DNA from: Clostridia bacterium
GTDB lineage: Bacteria; Bacillota_E; SLMV01; PUMD01
Direction: 5' to 3'
NCBI GenBank assembly: GCA_003563755.1
Contig: PWUB01000182.1
Coordinates: 1-8,482, forward strand
DNA length: 8,482 nt
Shown here one piece after another: positions 1 through 8,482 of this stretch (within the stretch, counting starts at the first letter, position 1; each line of letters begins with the position of its first letter). Position numbers and translations under genes: made by a program. Under the pieces are notes generated by a model. It did not search any database, had not been told where the DNA came from, and was given only the letters and a program-made list of their open reading frames with translations.

Positions 1-426
1 CCCGGCCTCCCCCGGTAGGGCCAGGCACAACACGCAGGCTGCGGCCAGGGCCAGCACGCTGGTGTACTTCTGCAGCAGGATGCTTCCCGTCAGCTGTCCG
101 TACGACAGGTGGGTGAACCGGCGAAACAGGCCCACCGAGGCCGCCTCGGCAGCGATACCCGGGGTCATGATCGACGCGAACCTGCTGGCAAGGTGTATGT
201 GCATGGTTGTAACGAAGGGCAAGTCGGCCCCCAACCTGCGGAGCAGTACCTGCCAGCGGTAACTCGTGATGGAGAGGGTGATGATATGAAGGGCAAACAC
301 CGCCGGCAGCAGGCCGGGGTTGACCATGTTCAGGCTCCCAAGCTGAGTCCAGCCCAGGCACAGAGCTCCGGTGATGATGATGCCCGTGATGATGAACCAG
401 GGTAAAGAACCCTCACTCAGCTTCAT
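1..426 (-). CDS. LPG-synthase-TM / UPF0104 (YbhN-like) integral membrane protein, 5' part only
   Basis: Reading the minus strand from the ATG at 426 gives 142 open codons to the window edge, so the C-terminal part is missing. The protein opens MKLSEGSLPWF and has hydrophobic segments at about residues 10-27, 38-53 and 112-138. Between them is the pattern typical of the family: a YRWQVLLRRLG stretch, then SRFASIMTPGIAAEAASVGLFRR, which matches the usual RW..LLR and F..PG..G(E/D)..R blocks of the lysylphosphatidylglycerol synthase transmembrane family. Members are flippase-like or lipid-modifying membrane proteins, often near glycosyltransferases; the substrate cannot be told from this part. 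The ATG at 426 follows AAGGGG with 8 bases between. A GTG at 435, in frame, is an alternative but has a worse ribosome site. Expression is probably iron-controlled, because a Fur box lies over the transcription start. Confidence 0.82.
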   Translation of the reverse strand, partial: MKLSEGSLPWFIITGIIITGALCLGWTQLGSLNMVNPGLLPAVFALHIITLSITSYRWQVLLRRLGADLPFVTTMHIHLASRFASIMTPGIAAEAASVGLFRRFTHLSYGQLTGSILLQKYTSVLALAAACVLCLALPGEAG

Positions 427-466
427 AGCCTGCACCCCTTGTTCCGGGTTCTCCTTTACTGCAAGT

Positions 467-518
467 GAAAATCATTATCATTATCAATAATGTACAGTAC
501 TCCCCGGTTGCCTGTCAA
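467..518 (-). promoter_or_regulatory. Promoter with overlapping Fur box for the UPF0104 gene
   Basis: On the minus strand a perfect -35 TTGACA (518-513) is followed after 18 bases by TACATT (494-489), a 4/6 match to the -10 consensus. Directly downstream, at 485-467, the minus strand reads GATAATGATAATGATTTTC, which matches 17 of 19 positions of the Fur consensus GATAATGATAATCATTATC. The predicted start point falls inside this box, the usual position for repression by iron-loaded Fur. The stretch is strikingly AT-rich in GC-rich surroundings. It controls the membrane-protein gene; an effect on the divergent helicase is possible but not shown. Confidence 0.72.
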
Positions 519-544
519 TGGACTCAGTCTCTGTGAGATCTTCC

Positions 545-682
545 AGTCCACAGTTGCCGGACTCCTCTCCTCTGTCTGAGTGGACTTACCACGCCCACCC
601 ACAGGAGAACCCCCACCCAATAACGAAGCAGAAAGGGTGGGAGCGGGCTTTCGGTTTCCCTCTCGGCGCTCCGCGGAAACCG
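545..682 (+). other. Structured leader with three perfect hairpins ahead of the helicase gene
   Basis: Three perfect stems follow each other between the Fur-controlled promoter and the helicase start: AGTCCAC/GTGGACT (545-551 with 580-586, loop 28), CCCACCC/GGGTGGG (612-618 with 635-641, loop 16) and CGGTTTCC/GGAAACCG (652-659 with 675-682, loop 15). No T-run follows the last stem, so it does not look like a classical terminator. It could be a folded 5' untranslated region, protein-binding sites, or chance in GC-rich DNA. I recognise no known riboswitch in it. Confidence 0.35.
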
Positions 683-709
683 GATACGGGAGGGGTGACG
701 GGGGAATAC

Positions 710-2902
710 ATGAACCTTAGCAGTCAGCAGCAGAGAATAGTTGATCACACCAGGGGCCCGCTATTGGCCGTGTCCGGGCCTGGTTCCGGCAAGACAACGG
801 TCATCGTACACAGGGCTGCCAGGTTGATCAGCGAGGAAGACGTACACCCGGATAACCTCCTCGTGGTGACCTTCTCGAGACGCGCGGCCGACGAGATGCG
901 CGGTAGGATCCAGAGGCTTCTGCGGGGCACCGGTGTGCAGATCACCAGGGAGCAGTTTGCGACCATCCACTCCTTCGGGTATCAGATCGTACACCGCCAC
1001 CGGGGCAGACCCCAGGTCCTCGGTGGCTCGGCATCGGACCGCCTCCTGCGCGGGATCCTCGCTGATGAGGGCCTGTATGACAGGCGAGATCCCCAGAGCC
1101 TACACGAGCTGCAATCGGAGATCTCCTATCTCCGGTCCCACCGCATCGACCCTTCGGATGAAGGCTCGGGCTACGAACCCCAAGTACTGACCCGGGACGA
1201 GCTGGTGAGCGTGGTGGATGAATACCGTCACCGCAAGAAGGTGGCCGGGGTCAGCGATTTCGCGGACCTGCTTGAGGACGCCCTTCACCTCCTGAAGACT
1301 GACGCAAGGGTGCGGGACGCCGTCCAGGGGCGGTACCGACACGTCATGCTGGACGAGGCCCAGGACACCTCCCCCTTACAGTTCGAGCTCATAGTCAGGG
1401 CGGCGGCTCCCGAGAACAACCTGGTGGTGGTCGGTGACGACGATCAGGCCATATACTCCTTCCGCGGAGGTAGCCCCGATACGATGCTCGACTTCGGCGA
1501 GTCATTCCCGGAAGCTTTCGTGGTGAAGCTCACAACGAACTACCGCTCCGCACCCGACGTGGTTGACCTGAGCAGGAAAATAATCGAGCACAACTCGCGC
1601 CGATACGGCAAGGGCCTCAAGGCCCACTCGTCCCGCGAAAGCGACATCAGGGTCATCCAGCCACCGGATACGGATCGGCAGACCGACGAGGTCGTGAAGG
1701 CGGCTTCTGCGGCCCATGCTTTCGAACGTCCGGGACAGATGACTGTCATCTACCGCACCAACGTCCAGGCCGTCCCCATAATCGATCGCCTGGTCGATGA
1801 TGGCCTGCCGTTCCGCCTGCTGTCATCGGCGGGAAGGGACATGTTCCGCCGCACCATGATAGAAGACATGACGGCCTTTCTCCACCTGGTAAACGACCCT
1901 GAGCAGCCGAGGGTCGCCGATGTCGTTCGCCTCATGAACAAGCCCACCCGCTACATACCCCATGCCCTCCTCCTCCAGCTGCAGCAACAGCTGCCCGCGG
2001 TGACCGGGGACGTATGGTCACGACTCCTCAACCACCGGGAGCTATCTGCGGGGCAGCGGGGCAAGGTGGCAGACCTGTACACGACGCTCGTCACCTACGC
2101 CACCCGGTACCGCAGCCGGACCGACTACCAGAAGTTGGACGACATGCTGAGCGACAGGACCCTCGGATACGGTGCCCACCTCCGAAATCAGGCCGCCGAC
2201 CATGAGAGAAGAAGCATCTACTACGGGCAGTTCAGGACCTTTCAGCTGCTGGCACGAAGGAACGATTTCATCGAACGCATCGCTAACATCCGCAGCCAGG
2301 TGGGGAGGGCGGTGAAATCCGGGGACGATGACCCCGGCCTCGTACTGACCACCTGCCACTCGGCCAAGGGTCTCGAGTGGCCCCACGTGTGGGTAATCGA
2401 CCTTCTCGAGGGCGTTCAGCCCTTCCCCGCTGCCGGGGCCGCAAGCAGCATCGGCGATGAGGAGGAAGAACGCAGGCTGTTTTACGTGGCTGTCACCAGG
2501 ACCATAGAGAGCCTGACCGTCAGCATCCCACGGAAGTATGCGGGGGTACGGGCCACGGCGTCGAGGTTCGCGGCGGAGGCGGGGCTTGGCGACCAGGGGA
2601 GTAAGAGAGATACCGGCAATCGACAAGCACTGAAACGGCGCCCTGGCTCATCTAGGGCAGATCGGCCCGCGGACGCAAAGACGCGGACCCGTCCTGAACT
2701 GAAGAACCCCATCACCCATCCAGCTCAGCTGAAGCCCGGCACGCGGCTGGTTCACACACGGTACGGAGAAGTGACCGTCGATGACGTGGATGCGAGCAAG
2801 GAACTCGTCCGGGTTAGAATCCCGGATGGAGACCTGAAGGACCTGCATATCCCCACCTGCATCGACAACGGACTGATCGGACACCCCGACGACGACGGTT
2901 AG
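710..2902 (+). CDS. UvrD/PcrA-like SF1A ATP-dependent DNA helicase
   Basis: The 730-residue product carries the whole superfamily 1A motif set: a Q-motif (SSQQQRIV) at residues 4-11, Walker A GPGSGKTT at 23-30, motif Ia around VTFSRRAADEM, TIHSF, Walker B DEAQD at 215-219, motif III GDDDQAIYSFRGG, motif IV TTNYRS, motif V around CHSAKGLEW from residue 549, and motif VI EEEERRLFYVAVTRT at 584-598. Length is close to UvrD and PcrA (about 720). Residues 674-723 resemble the C-terminal Tudor-like domain that in PcrA/UvrD contacts RNA polymerase. These enzymes translocate 3'-to-5' on single-stranded DNA and act in nucleotide excision repair, replication-conflict removal and plasmid replication. 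The start at 710 is chosen because helicase homology begins there and GGGGGA lies 4 bases upstream. The frame is open back to an ATG at 518, but those 64 residues look non-conserved and that ATG has no ribosome site. PcrA, UvrD or a more distant accessory relative cannot be separated by eye. Confidence 0.93.
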   Translation: MNLSSQQQRIVDHTRGPLLAVSGPGSGKTTVIVHRAARLISEEDVHPDNLLVVTFSRRAADEMRGRIQRLLRGTGVQITREQFATIHSFGYQIVHRHRGRPQVLGGSASDRLLRGILADEGLYDRRDPQSLHELQSEISYLRSHRIDPSDEGSGYEPQVLTRDELVSVVDEYRHRKKVAGVSDFADLLEDALHLLKTDARVRDAVQGRYRHVMLDEAQDTSPLQFELIVRAAAPENNLVVVGDDDQAIYSFRGGSPDTMLDFGESFPEAFVVKLTTNYRSAPDVVDLSRKIIEHNSRRYGKGLKAHSSRESDIRVIQPPDTDRQTDEVVKAASAAHAFERPGQMTVIYRTNVQAVPIIDRLVDDGLPFRLLSSAGRDMFRRTMIEDMTAFLHLVNDPEQPRVADVVRLMNKPTRYIPHALLLQLQQQLPAVTGDVWSRLLNHRELSAGQRGKVADLYTTLVTYATRYRSRTDYQKLDDMLSDRTLGYGAHLRNQAADHERRSIYYGQFRTFQLLARRNDFIERIANIRSQVGRAVKSGDDDPGLVLTTCHSAKGLEWPHVWVIDLLEGVQPFPAAGAASSIGDEEEERRLFYVAVTRTIESLTVSIPRKYAGVRATASRFAAEAGLGDQGSKRDTGNRQALKRRPGSSRADRPADAKTRTRPELKNPITHPAQLKPGTRLVHTRYGEVTVDDVDASKELVRVRIPDGDLKDLHIPTCIDNGLIGHPDDDG

Positions 2903-2934
2903 GACCAGGGCTTCGTGGGTGGATTGGATTCTCC

Positions 2935-2962
2935 CCTGCCGGGGCGCGGTAGACCCGGCAGG
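2935..2962 (+). terminator. Hairpin downstream of the helicase gene
   Basis: A perfect 9-bp stem, CCTGCCGGG (2935-2943) with CCCGGCAGG (2954-2962) and a 10-base loop, begins 33 bases after the helicase stop codon. It is followed by CTTGAATG and not by a T-run, so it may stop transcription weakly, need Rho, or mainly protect the 3' end. Confidence 0.5.
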
Positions 2963-3069
2963 CTTGAATGCGGGTGCAGCGCGCCGGTGACTGCACAGCG
3001 CAGGTGTGTATCCATCCACGTTGCTGAGGAAGAAACCCGGGGGATATTGTGGTAACATCAGCTAGAAGG

Positions 3070-4782
<1,713 letters not shown>

Positions 4783-4806
4783 GGTACCCCTCCCACGTAG
4801 CGCTGT

Positions 4807-5427
4807 CTACTTCGTTCCCAGGATCGCTTCGAAGACTGCCTCGGAGAAACCCTCCAGGCACTCGGCAGGACCGCCGGTTACCAGGTTCGCGTCCCTGACA
4901 GCACGGCCTCCAACCCACGTCGCCCCGGAGGCAGCAGCACGGTCAGCGTAGGGTTCTGGACCGGTCATGTTTCGACCCCTGACTACACCGGCCTGTATCA
5001 ACACCTCTACACCGGTGCACACGGCAGCGACCACTCGTCCGGCATCAACCATCTCCCTGACGAACCTCACCACCTCCGGCTGGCTCGCCATCCGATCTCC
5101 GAAAATTGGAGGGATGGCTCCGCCTGGTATGATCAATGCGTCGTAGTCCTCAGCGTCTGCTTCAGCGATCAGCTCATTGACCTGCATATGCCGCTGCGGA
5201 GTGTCGTAAGGCGCAACGGTAGCCATGTCCAGACCCACCGTCCTGACACTCGCCCCCCGGGCCCGCAGGTAGGAACTCGGATCCACGGCACCCGTAGAGT
5301 ACATGCCCTCTCCGATCAATACTGCCACGCGTGTTCCTGACAGCTGCTCGGAATCTACACTCGAGGAGCAACCAACGGCAAGTACCACCAGGACCAGCAC
5401 GGCAAAACAGACCCACTCTCTGCTCAT
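4807..5427 (-). CDS. DJ-1/PfpI-family lipoprotein (class I glutamine amidotransferase-like)
   Basis: The 206-residue product starts with a lipoprotein signal peptide: a short charged end (MSRE), a hydrophobic run to residue 18, and a lipobox AVGC with Cys20, then a Ser-rich tether. The mature part is a DJ-1/PfpI fold: the first strand RVAVLIGEGM with the conserved acid Glu40, ALIIPGGAIPP at 97-107, the nucleophile elbow AAVCTG with Cys137, and the usual end pattern of T-G-P, a VGG.AVRD.NLVTGGP strand and a closing helix. The family includes glyoxalases, deglycase-like proteins, chaperones and proteases; Thr follows the Cys here where many members have His, so the activity cannot be named. Most members are cytosolic, so membrane anchoring on the outer face is unusual. 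The ATG at 5427 is chosen because AGGAGG sits 7 bases upstream and the signal peptide begins there; the frame is open back to 5523. It lies between the two copies of the tpl 3' end and converges on tpl. Confidence 0.88.
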   Translation of the reverse strand: MSREWVCFAVLVLVVLAVGCSSSVDSEQLSGTRVAVLIGEGMYSTGAVDPSSYLRARGASVRTVGLDMATVAPYDTPQRHMQVNELIAEADAEDYDALIIPGGAIPPIFGDRMASQPEVVRFVREMVDAGRVVAAVCTGVEVLIQAGVVRGRNMTGPEPYADRAAASGATWVGGRAVRDANLVTGGPAECLEGFSEAVFEAILGTK

Positions 5428-5432
5428 CAACT

Positions 5433-5440
5433 CTCCTCCT
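5433..5440 (-). promoter_or_regulatory. Ribosome binding site of the DJ-1 lipoprotein gene
   Basis: The minus strand reads AGGAGGAG from 5440 to 5433, with 7 bases between AGGAGG and the ATG at 5427. It fixes the start at the signal-peptide methionine. Confidence 0.85.
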
Positions 5441-5670
5441 TCTGTAGCAGTCTCACGCGGCCGCGCTGCAGAGTTGGACCCTCGGGTGTTCGAGCAAGAA
5501 AGGGCGGCTTCGTCAGGGTGCACTGATTCAGCACGGCTTGAAGATCTCCTCGGGCAACTACACTGGGGTGTCCTCCGATGCGCGAATCGGGCTCGGGGAG
5601 ATCACAGCGTGTTGGACGCGAGCATGATGAAGAAAGTTCCACATCTACGCCTCTGCCCGGCTACTGCCTC

Positions 5671-5925
5671 GAACGCAGGGTCGTGTCAGCGGGCCGGGAC
5701 CAGGAGACCGGGGATCACCGGACCCCGAAGCTGGAGCTGGTGAGCGTGACCATCCCCCGGCGGGTGTACACCGCGGGCCACCTGGATGTCGTCGCGAACG
5801 CCGCGGCCAGGCTGTTTCACGACCACGACAAGATATCGGGCCTGCGCATGGTCTGTGAGCCGTCGGTGCTGCGCTTTTTCACCGCCCGGTTCGAGCCCCT
5901 GGCGGGATCCCTCATAGCCGATTGA
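5671..5925 (+). pseudogene. 3' fragment of a tyrosine phenol-lyase gene
   Basis: This stretch encodes a copy of residues 380-463 of the intact enzyme, without indels and ending at the same stop codon, but it lacks the first 379 codons including the PLP lysine and cannot be an enzyme. The frame is open upstream to an ATG at 5578, but the residues before the homology are unrelated to tpl and have no ribosome site. Against the intact copy I count 9 amino-acid changes (G382R, P390Q, E394D, Y397T, R399K, R404S, R431H, R433K, Y441C) and only 4 silent ones, as expected for a sequence no longer under selection. It marks an old tandem duplication or an insertion that rebuilt the tpl 3' end. Confidence 0.9.
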
Positions 5926-5966
5926 TGCAGACGCCGGACTGTGGGAGGGGTGCTGATTTCAATTCC
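5671..5966 (+). repeat. Direct repeat copy 2: 3' end of tpl and flank
   Basis: This is the partner of 4488-4782, in the same orientation and about 1183 bp away. It keeps the left arm of the tpl hairpin (GTGGGAGGGGT, 5941-5951), but similarity stops within the loop and the right arm is absent. Beyond it, 5967-6191 shows no gene I can support. Confidence 0.95.
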
Positions 5967-6191
5967 CAGCTGGAGCCGAATGTGGGCTACTATGTACAGA
6001 AAACTGGGTCTTGAGGTCTCACTCGGCAATGTGTTGGCGTGGACCCGACCAGGCGGTAACGGTCTGGACACGGAAAGGTGCCCGACGGAAAGGGTGTTCA
6101 CGGCATTGTGGGCATTAGTCGGGTTGAGGATTCACTCCCCTTCAGCGCTGCTGCCCCCATCGTCGATAGGCTTCCCTGGTATCCCTTGCCA

Positions 6192-7715
6192 TTACTCCAG
6201 GGCCGCCTCCAGGTGGCTCGCGGCCTTCTCATCCAGGGCTTGAGCCTCGCGGATGACGCCTATGATCTCCCGCCTCACGGCTGGTTCTGCGAACTTGATG
6301 TGAGCCTGCGGGTGGCCGTTGCCGCCGACAAGACCCCAGATCTTCCACATAAGGTCGTGTTCCTCCTGGTAACACCCCGCCGCTGCCAGGAGTTCGTTGG
6401 CTCTCGCCGTGTCACTGTGGCTTAGCCGCTCCAAGAACATCGCGGCATAACTCCGGCACTCGGCCACGATACCAACCGCCGTATCATGGACCTCGTATCG
6501 CAGCCGCAGCACATCAACGTCGTCCGTGGCAAAGTCCTCGTCGGCGGCGATCTGTCGGGCCCAGGCATCGTAGGCCGCGAGACCACTATGGCACCCGTAG
6601 ACCTCCGGCGTCCGCGCCACTTTCAGGGCCCAGCCCAGTATCTCCCGGCTATCCTCATGGGTCTTTGAGCCAACCTTGCTGCCCAGCACAATCATGGTCC
6701 AGGTGTCCCTGACCCAGTCGCCCTTCTGGAAGTAGCCCGATGGCTCAGTGATCACGCCGTCGTTGTACGCGGGATTCTCCTGGAAGTAGTTCCACCCCAA
6801 TACAGCGTGGCCGCCCTCGTCATATCCCGTTATCAAGCAGCACTCCGGTGGGCCGATCACCCCGAAGGCCAGTACCGGGCGGCCACTTTGCAGGGACTCG
6901 ATCATCTTCTCCCGGAATAGCTCCTCGTCGGCATCATTCCCTTCCTTCTGAACCAGCTCGTACTCATAGCCGACATACTGCAGGGAACGGTGGATGACTT
7001 CGCTGGGGTCTGCCACGAACATCATGTCGGCGTTGTCCGGGTGCCAACCGGTCCGCCAGCGCAGGCCGAAGGCCATGCCCGATGCCGCCAGGATGCCAAT
7101 GTATGCAGCATTGAGCCGCCAGGTTGTGTCGTGGGCCTGTATGGAGAACCATGGGTAGTCTTCGCCAAGGTACCGGATGGCCGCCGCCAGGCAGCTGGGA
7201 AAGGGGATGTCCTCCGGACAGATGTCGCCGCCGTCGTAGAAACCGACGCGCGTCACGCCCTCCAGTACCAGGCGCTGGTTCTTATCAGAACACCCGTTGG
7301 TGCCTACAGTCTGCTCATTCATGTCTTCGACTCCCTTCAGGATGGCCCCCATGGACCTATTTACCCCGAGCCTGGACATGGCCTCGACGCAATCGCGGTT
7401 CTGGCGAAACCGACCCGGAGTGATGTTGTAGGCTCCCTTGAAGGCTCTGGTAAAGGACTCCTGAGAGCTGAAGCGATACTCCAGGGCGATGTCCAGGATG
7501 CGTTTGCGGGAGAGGGCCACGTCCCAGGCGGCCCTGGCCAGGCGACGGCGGCGGATGTACTGGGCTACGGTACCGCCGGTCACCTTAGAAAAGATCAGGT
7601 GGAAATGAGAAGGAGAATAGTGAGCCACCGCGGCCACGTCCCCCACCGTCAAGTCCTCGCGGAGGTGCGCCTCGATGTAGTCAATTGCCTGCCTGATCCT
7701 GGCGATGTGTTCCAC
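6192..7715 (-). CDS. AraC-family regulator fused to a C39/BtrH-like papain-fold domain
   Basis: The 507-residue product begins MEHIARIRQAIDYIEAHL, the usual opening of AraC proteins with an N-terminal DNA-binding domain. Two helix-turn-helix units span about residues 1-105: LTVGDVAAVAHYSPSHFHLIF, and ILDIALEYRFSSQESFTRAFK with the conserved GAYNITPGRFR end. From about 160 to 345 lies a domain resembling C39-like or butirosin BtrH N-terminal cysteine-protease folds, with FPSC (Cys175) starting a helix, GGHAVLGW (His303) and an Asn-Pro at 314-315 where C39 members have Asp-Pro. The remaining 160 residues look helical. It would bind DNA through the first part and sense or process a small molecule or peptide with the second; this is inference. 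The start is a GTG at 7715 with GAGGAGGGAG upstream (AGGAGG 11 bases away). ATG codons at 7748 and 7859 are in frame but lack ribosome sites. No target is known; tpl and the DJ-1 gene are nearby candidates. Confidence 0.85.
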   Translation of the reverse strand: MEHIARIRQAIDYIEAHLREDLTVGDVAAVAHYSPSHFHLIFSKVTGGTVAQYIRRRRLARAAWDVALSRKRILDIALEYRFSSQESFTRAFKGAYNITPGRFRQNRDCVEAMSRLGVNRSMGAILKGVEDMNEQTVGTNGCSDKNQRLVLEGVTRVGFYDGGDICPEDIPFPSCLAAAIRYLGEDYPWFSIQAHDTTWRLNAAYIGILAASGMAFGLRWRTGWHPDNADMMFVADPSEVIHRSLQYVGYEYELVQKEGNDADEELFREKMIESLQSGRPVLAFGVIGPPECCLITGYDEGGHAVLGWNYFQENPAYNDGVITEPSGYFQKGDWVRDTWTMIVLGSKVGSKTHEDSREILGWALKVARTPEVYGCHSGLAAYDAWARQIAADEDFATDDVDVLRLRYEVHDTAVGIVAECRSYAAMFLERLSHSDTARANELLAAAGCYQEEHDLMWKIWGLVGGNGHPQAHIKFAEPAVRREIIGVIREAQALDEKAASHLEAALE

Positions 7716-7793
7716 GTGCTCGTCTCCCTCCTCGCTACTCCTTACCATAACGAAGACCGGGCATCTAGTTTTGATGATCCCTCTGGTCCTGAG

Positions 7794-7819
7794 GTTGGCT
7801 GGATAGGCCCATCGCCAAC
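7794..7819. promoter_or_regulatory. Inverted repeat upstream of the AraC-C39 gene
   Basis: GTTGGC (7794-7799) and GCCAAC (7814-7819) form a perfect 6-bp inverted repeat with a 14-base spacer, about 80 bases upstream of the regulator's start. It could be an operator for autoregulation, but it is short and could be chance. Confidence 0.25.
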
Positions 7820-7984
7820 CCGACATTGGTCTCACAGAGCTGCCTGCGAGGGCACCCACAGTTGATCCTCTAACCCGTCCACGACCAATGAGTGCGGTTC
7901 CTCTTGCGGGATCACATCACGGGGTCGCGCGCCGAAGCCTAACCTGTTCTGTCCGACTCTACAGGGAAGAGCCAGCACCCTACT

Positions 7985-7998
7985 GCCCCGCTGGGGGC
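7985..7998 (-). terminator. Short GC hairpin after the right-edge gene
   Basis: GCCCC (7985-7989) and GGGGC (7994-7998) pair around a 4-base loop, starting 2 bases after the stop codon of the minus-strand gene at 8001. No T-run follows, so this is a weak terminator call. Confidence 0.3.
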
Positions 7999-8000
7999 GC

Positions 8001-8465
8001 TCAGAGCAGCCAGTCCCGCCGTGCCTCCGCATGCCAATCAGCGAAGAACTCGGGTAGGCTCTCGCCCCGCCCGGGATCCTTTCTCTCCTTCCGGTGCTCG
8101 ACCAGGGCCTCAAGCCCCATTCCCTGAAGGAAGACATCCTCCCCGAGATCGGGTAGGATAGCCGGCTTGAGGTAGCACACCTCGGCCTCTATCAGCATCA
8201 CCATCGAGAGATAATCCGCCATCATCAGGTCAGCGGTTGCGGGGTGCTCGGACAGCCTGTGCAGCCCCACGGTCCGGACCCCAACCTCATGCACGAAGGC
8301 ATGCTCCGCAACCCCTGGAGGATGCTTCTGACCTATGACCACCTTCTCCGGCCCGACGCTGCTGGCCAGGCTCGGGCTCTCCGGGCAGATGATGAATTCG
8401 AAAGCATCGTATGGATAGTCGACCCCGAGCAGCTCACCCCACCGCACCGCGGTCCTGGGATCCAT
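8001..8465 (-). CDS. Hypothetical protein with an HEVGV motif
   Basis: The 154-residue product is not recognised. The ATG at 8465 has AAAGGA 8 bases upstream, which supports it, but the frame is open to the window edge, so a longer protein is possible. There is no signal peptide or clear membrane segment. Residues 55-63 (HAFVHEVGV) recall the HExxH helix of zinc metallopeptidases, with Val where the second His should be; a helical stretch with Glu93 and Glu95 follows at about 84-100, as in gluzincins. The C-terminal third is charged (EHRKERKD) and ends with a Trp- and Arg-rich tail. It could be a non-catalytic zincin relative or have no relation to that fold. It lies upstream of the AraC-C39 gene on the same strand, 285 bp away, so co-transcription is possible but a hairpin follows its stop. 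Confidence 0.7.
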   Translation of the reverse strand: MDPRTAVRWGELLGVDYPYDAFEFIICPESPSLASSVGPEKVVIGQKHPPGVAEHAFVHEVGVRTVGLHRLSEHPATADLMMADYLSMVMLIEAEVCYLKPAILPDLGEDVFLQGMGLEALVEHRKERKDPGRGESLPEFFADWHAEARRDWLL

Positions 8466-8482
8466 GACCTCGATCCTTTCGC

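Noticed and set aside
634..646. AGGGTGG followed by GAGCGGG, recalling the T-box motif
   Set aside because: The ACC of the T-box core is missing, the GGGTGGG is fully paired in a simple hairpin, no T-run terminator follows, and the downstream gene is not an amino-acid gene.
518..709. Upstream ATG at 518 as the helicase start
   Set aside because: It has no ribosome site, overlaps the -35 element of the divergent promoter, and adds 64 residues with no helicase character; homology begins at 710.
2812..2827. GGTTAGAATCCC resembling a tRNA T-arm
   Set aside because: It lies inside the helicase coding sequence and no acceptor, D-arm or anticodon arm can be built around it.
5941..6243. Short plus-strand frame after the tpl fragment
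   Set aside because: It has no ribosome site or known domain and runs into the end of the AraC-C39 gene; the 5967-6191 stretch appears non-coding.
6990..7865. 291-codon plus-strand frame opposite the AraC-C39 gene
   Set aside because: It is antisense to a gene with clear domains and shows no recognisable protein pattern.
7832..8137. 101-codon minus-strand frame between the AraC-C39 and right-edge genes
   Set aside because: It overlaps the end of the better-supported gene at 8001-8465 in another frame, has no ribosome site, and shows no recognised domain.

Overview
The window is GC-rich DNA from a bacterium. Strong AGGAGG-type ribosome binding sites, heavy AGG arginine codon use, a lipoprotein signal peptide and the gene families present suggest a Gram-positive, Firmicutes/Clostridia-like organism. 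That is an inference from gene content; no rRNA or tRNA gene is present to confirm it.

Layout, left to right: (1) a 5'-partial, minus-strand multi-pass membrane protein of the LPG-synthase-TM/UPF0104 type (1-426), behind a promoter whose start region is covered by a near-perfect Fur box. (2) A divergent plus-strand UvrD/PcrA-like SF1 helicase (710-2902), with a leader holding three perfect hairpins. (3) A 448-bp gap with a terminator-like hairpin after the helicase and a run of hairpins, two of them mutually exclusive, ahead of the next gene. (4) A full-length PLP-dependent tyrosine phenol-lyase, tpl (3351-4742), with nearly every known catalytic and substrate residue at the same number as the Citrobacter enzyme. 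(5) A convergent minus-strand lipoprotein of the DJ-1/PfpI family (4807-5427). (6) A second, diverged copy of the last 84 codons of tpl plus its 3' flank (5671-5966), so the DJ-1 gene sits between two direct repeats of about 295 bp. (7) A minus-strand fusion of an AraC-type DNA-binding domain to a C39/BtrH-like papain-fold domain (6192-7715). (8) A minus-strand gene of unknown function at the right edge (8001-8465).

No CRISPR array, transposase, integrase or RNA gene was recognised. The genes do not form one obvious operon: strands alternate and each gene appears to have its own leader. The metabolic centre is tpl, which splits tyrosine to phenol, pyruvate and ammonia. Whether the DJ-1 lipoprotein and the AraC-C39 protein act with it is unproven.

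The points most worth a second look are the duplicated tpl 3' end around the DJ-1 gene, the structured tpl leader, the Met-to-Phe change in the tpl active site, the AraC-C39 fusion, and the Fur-controlled flippase-like gene.
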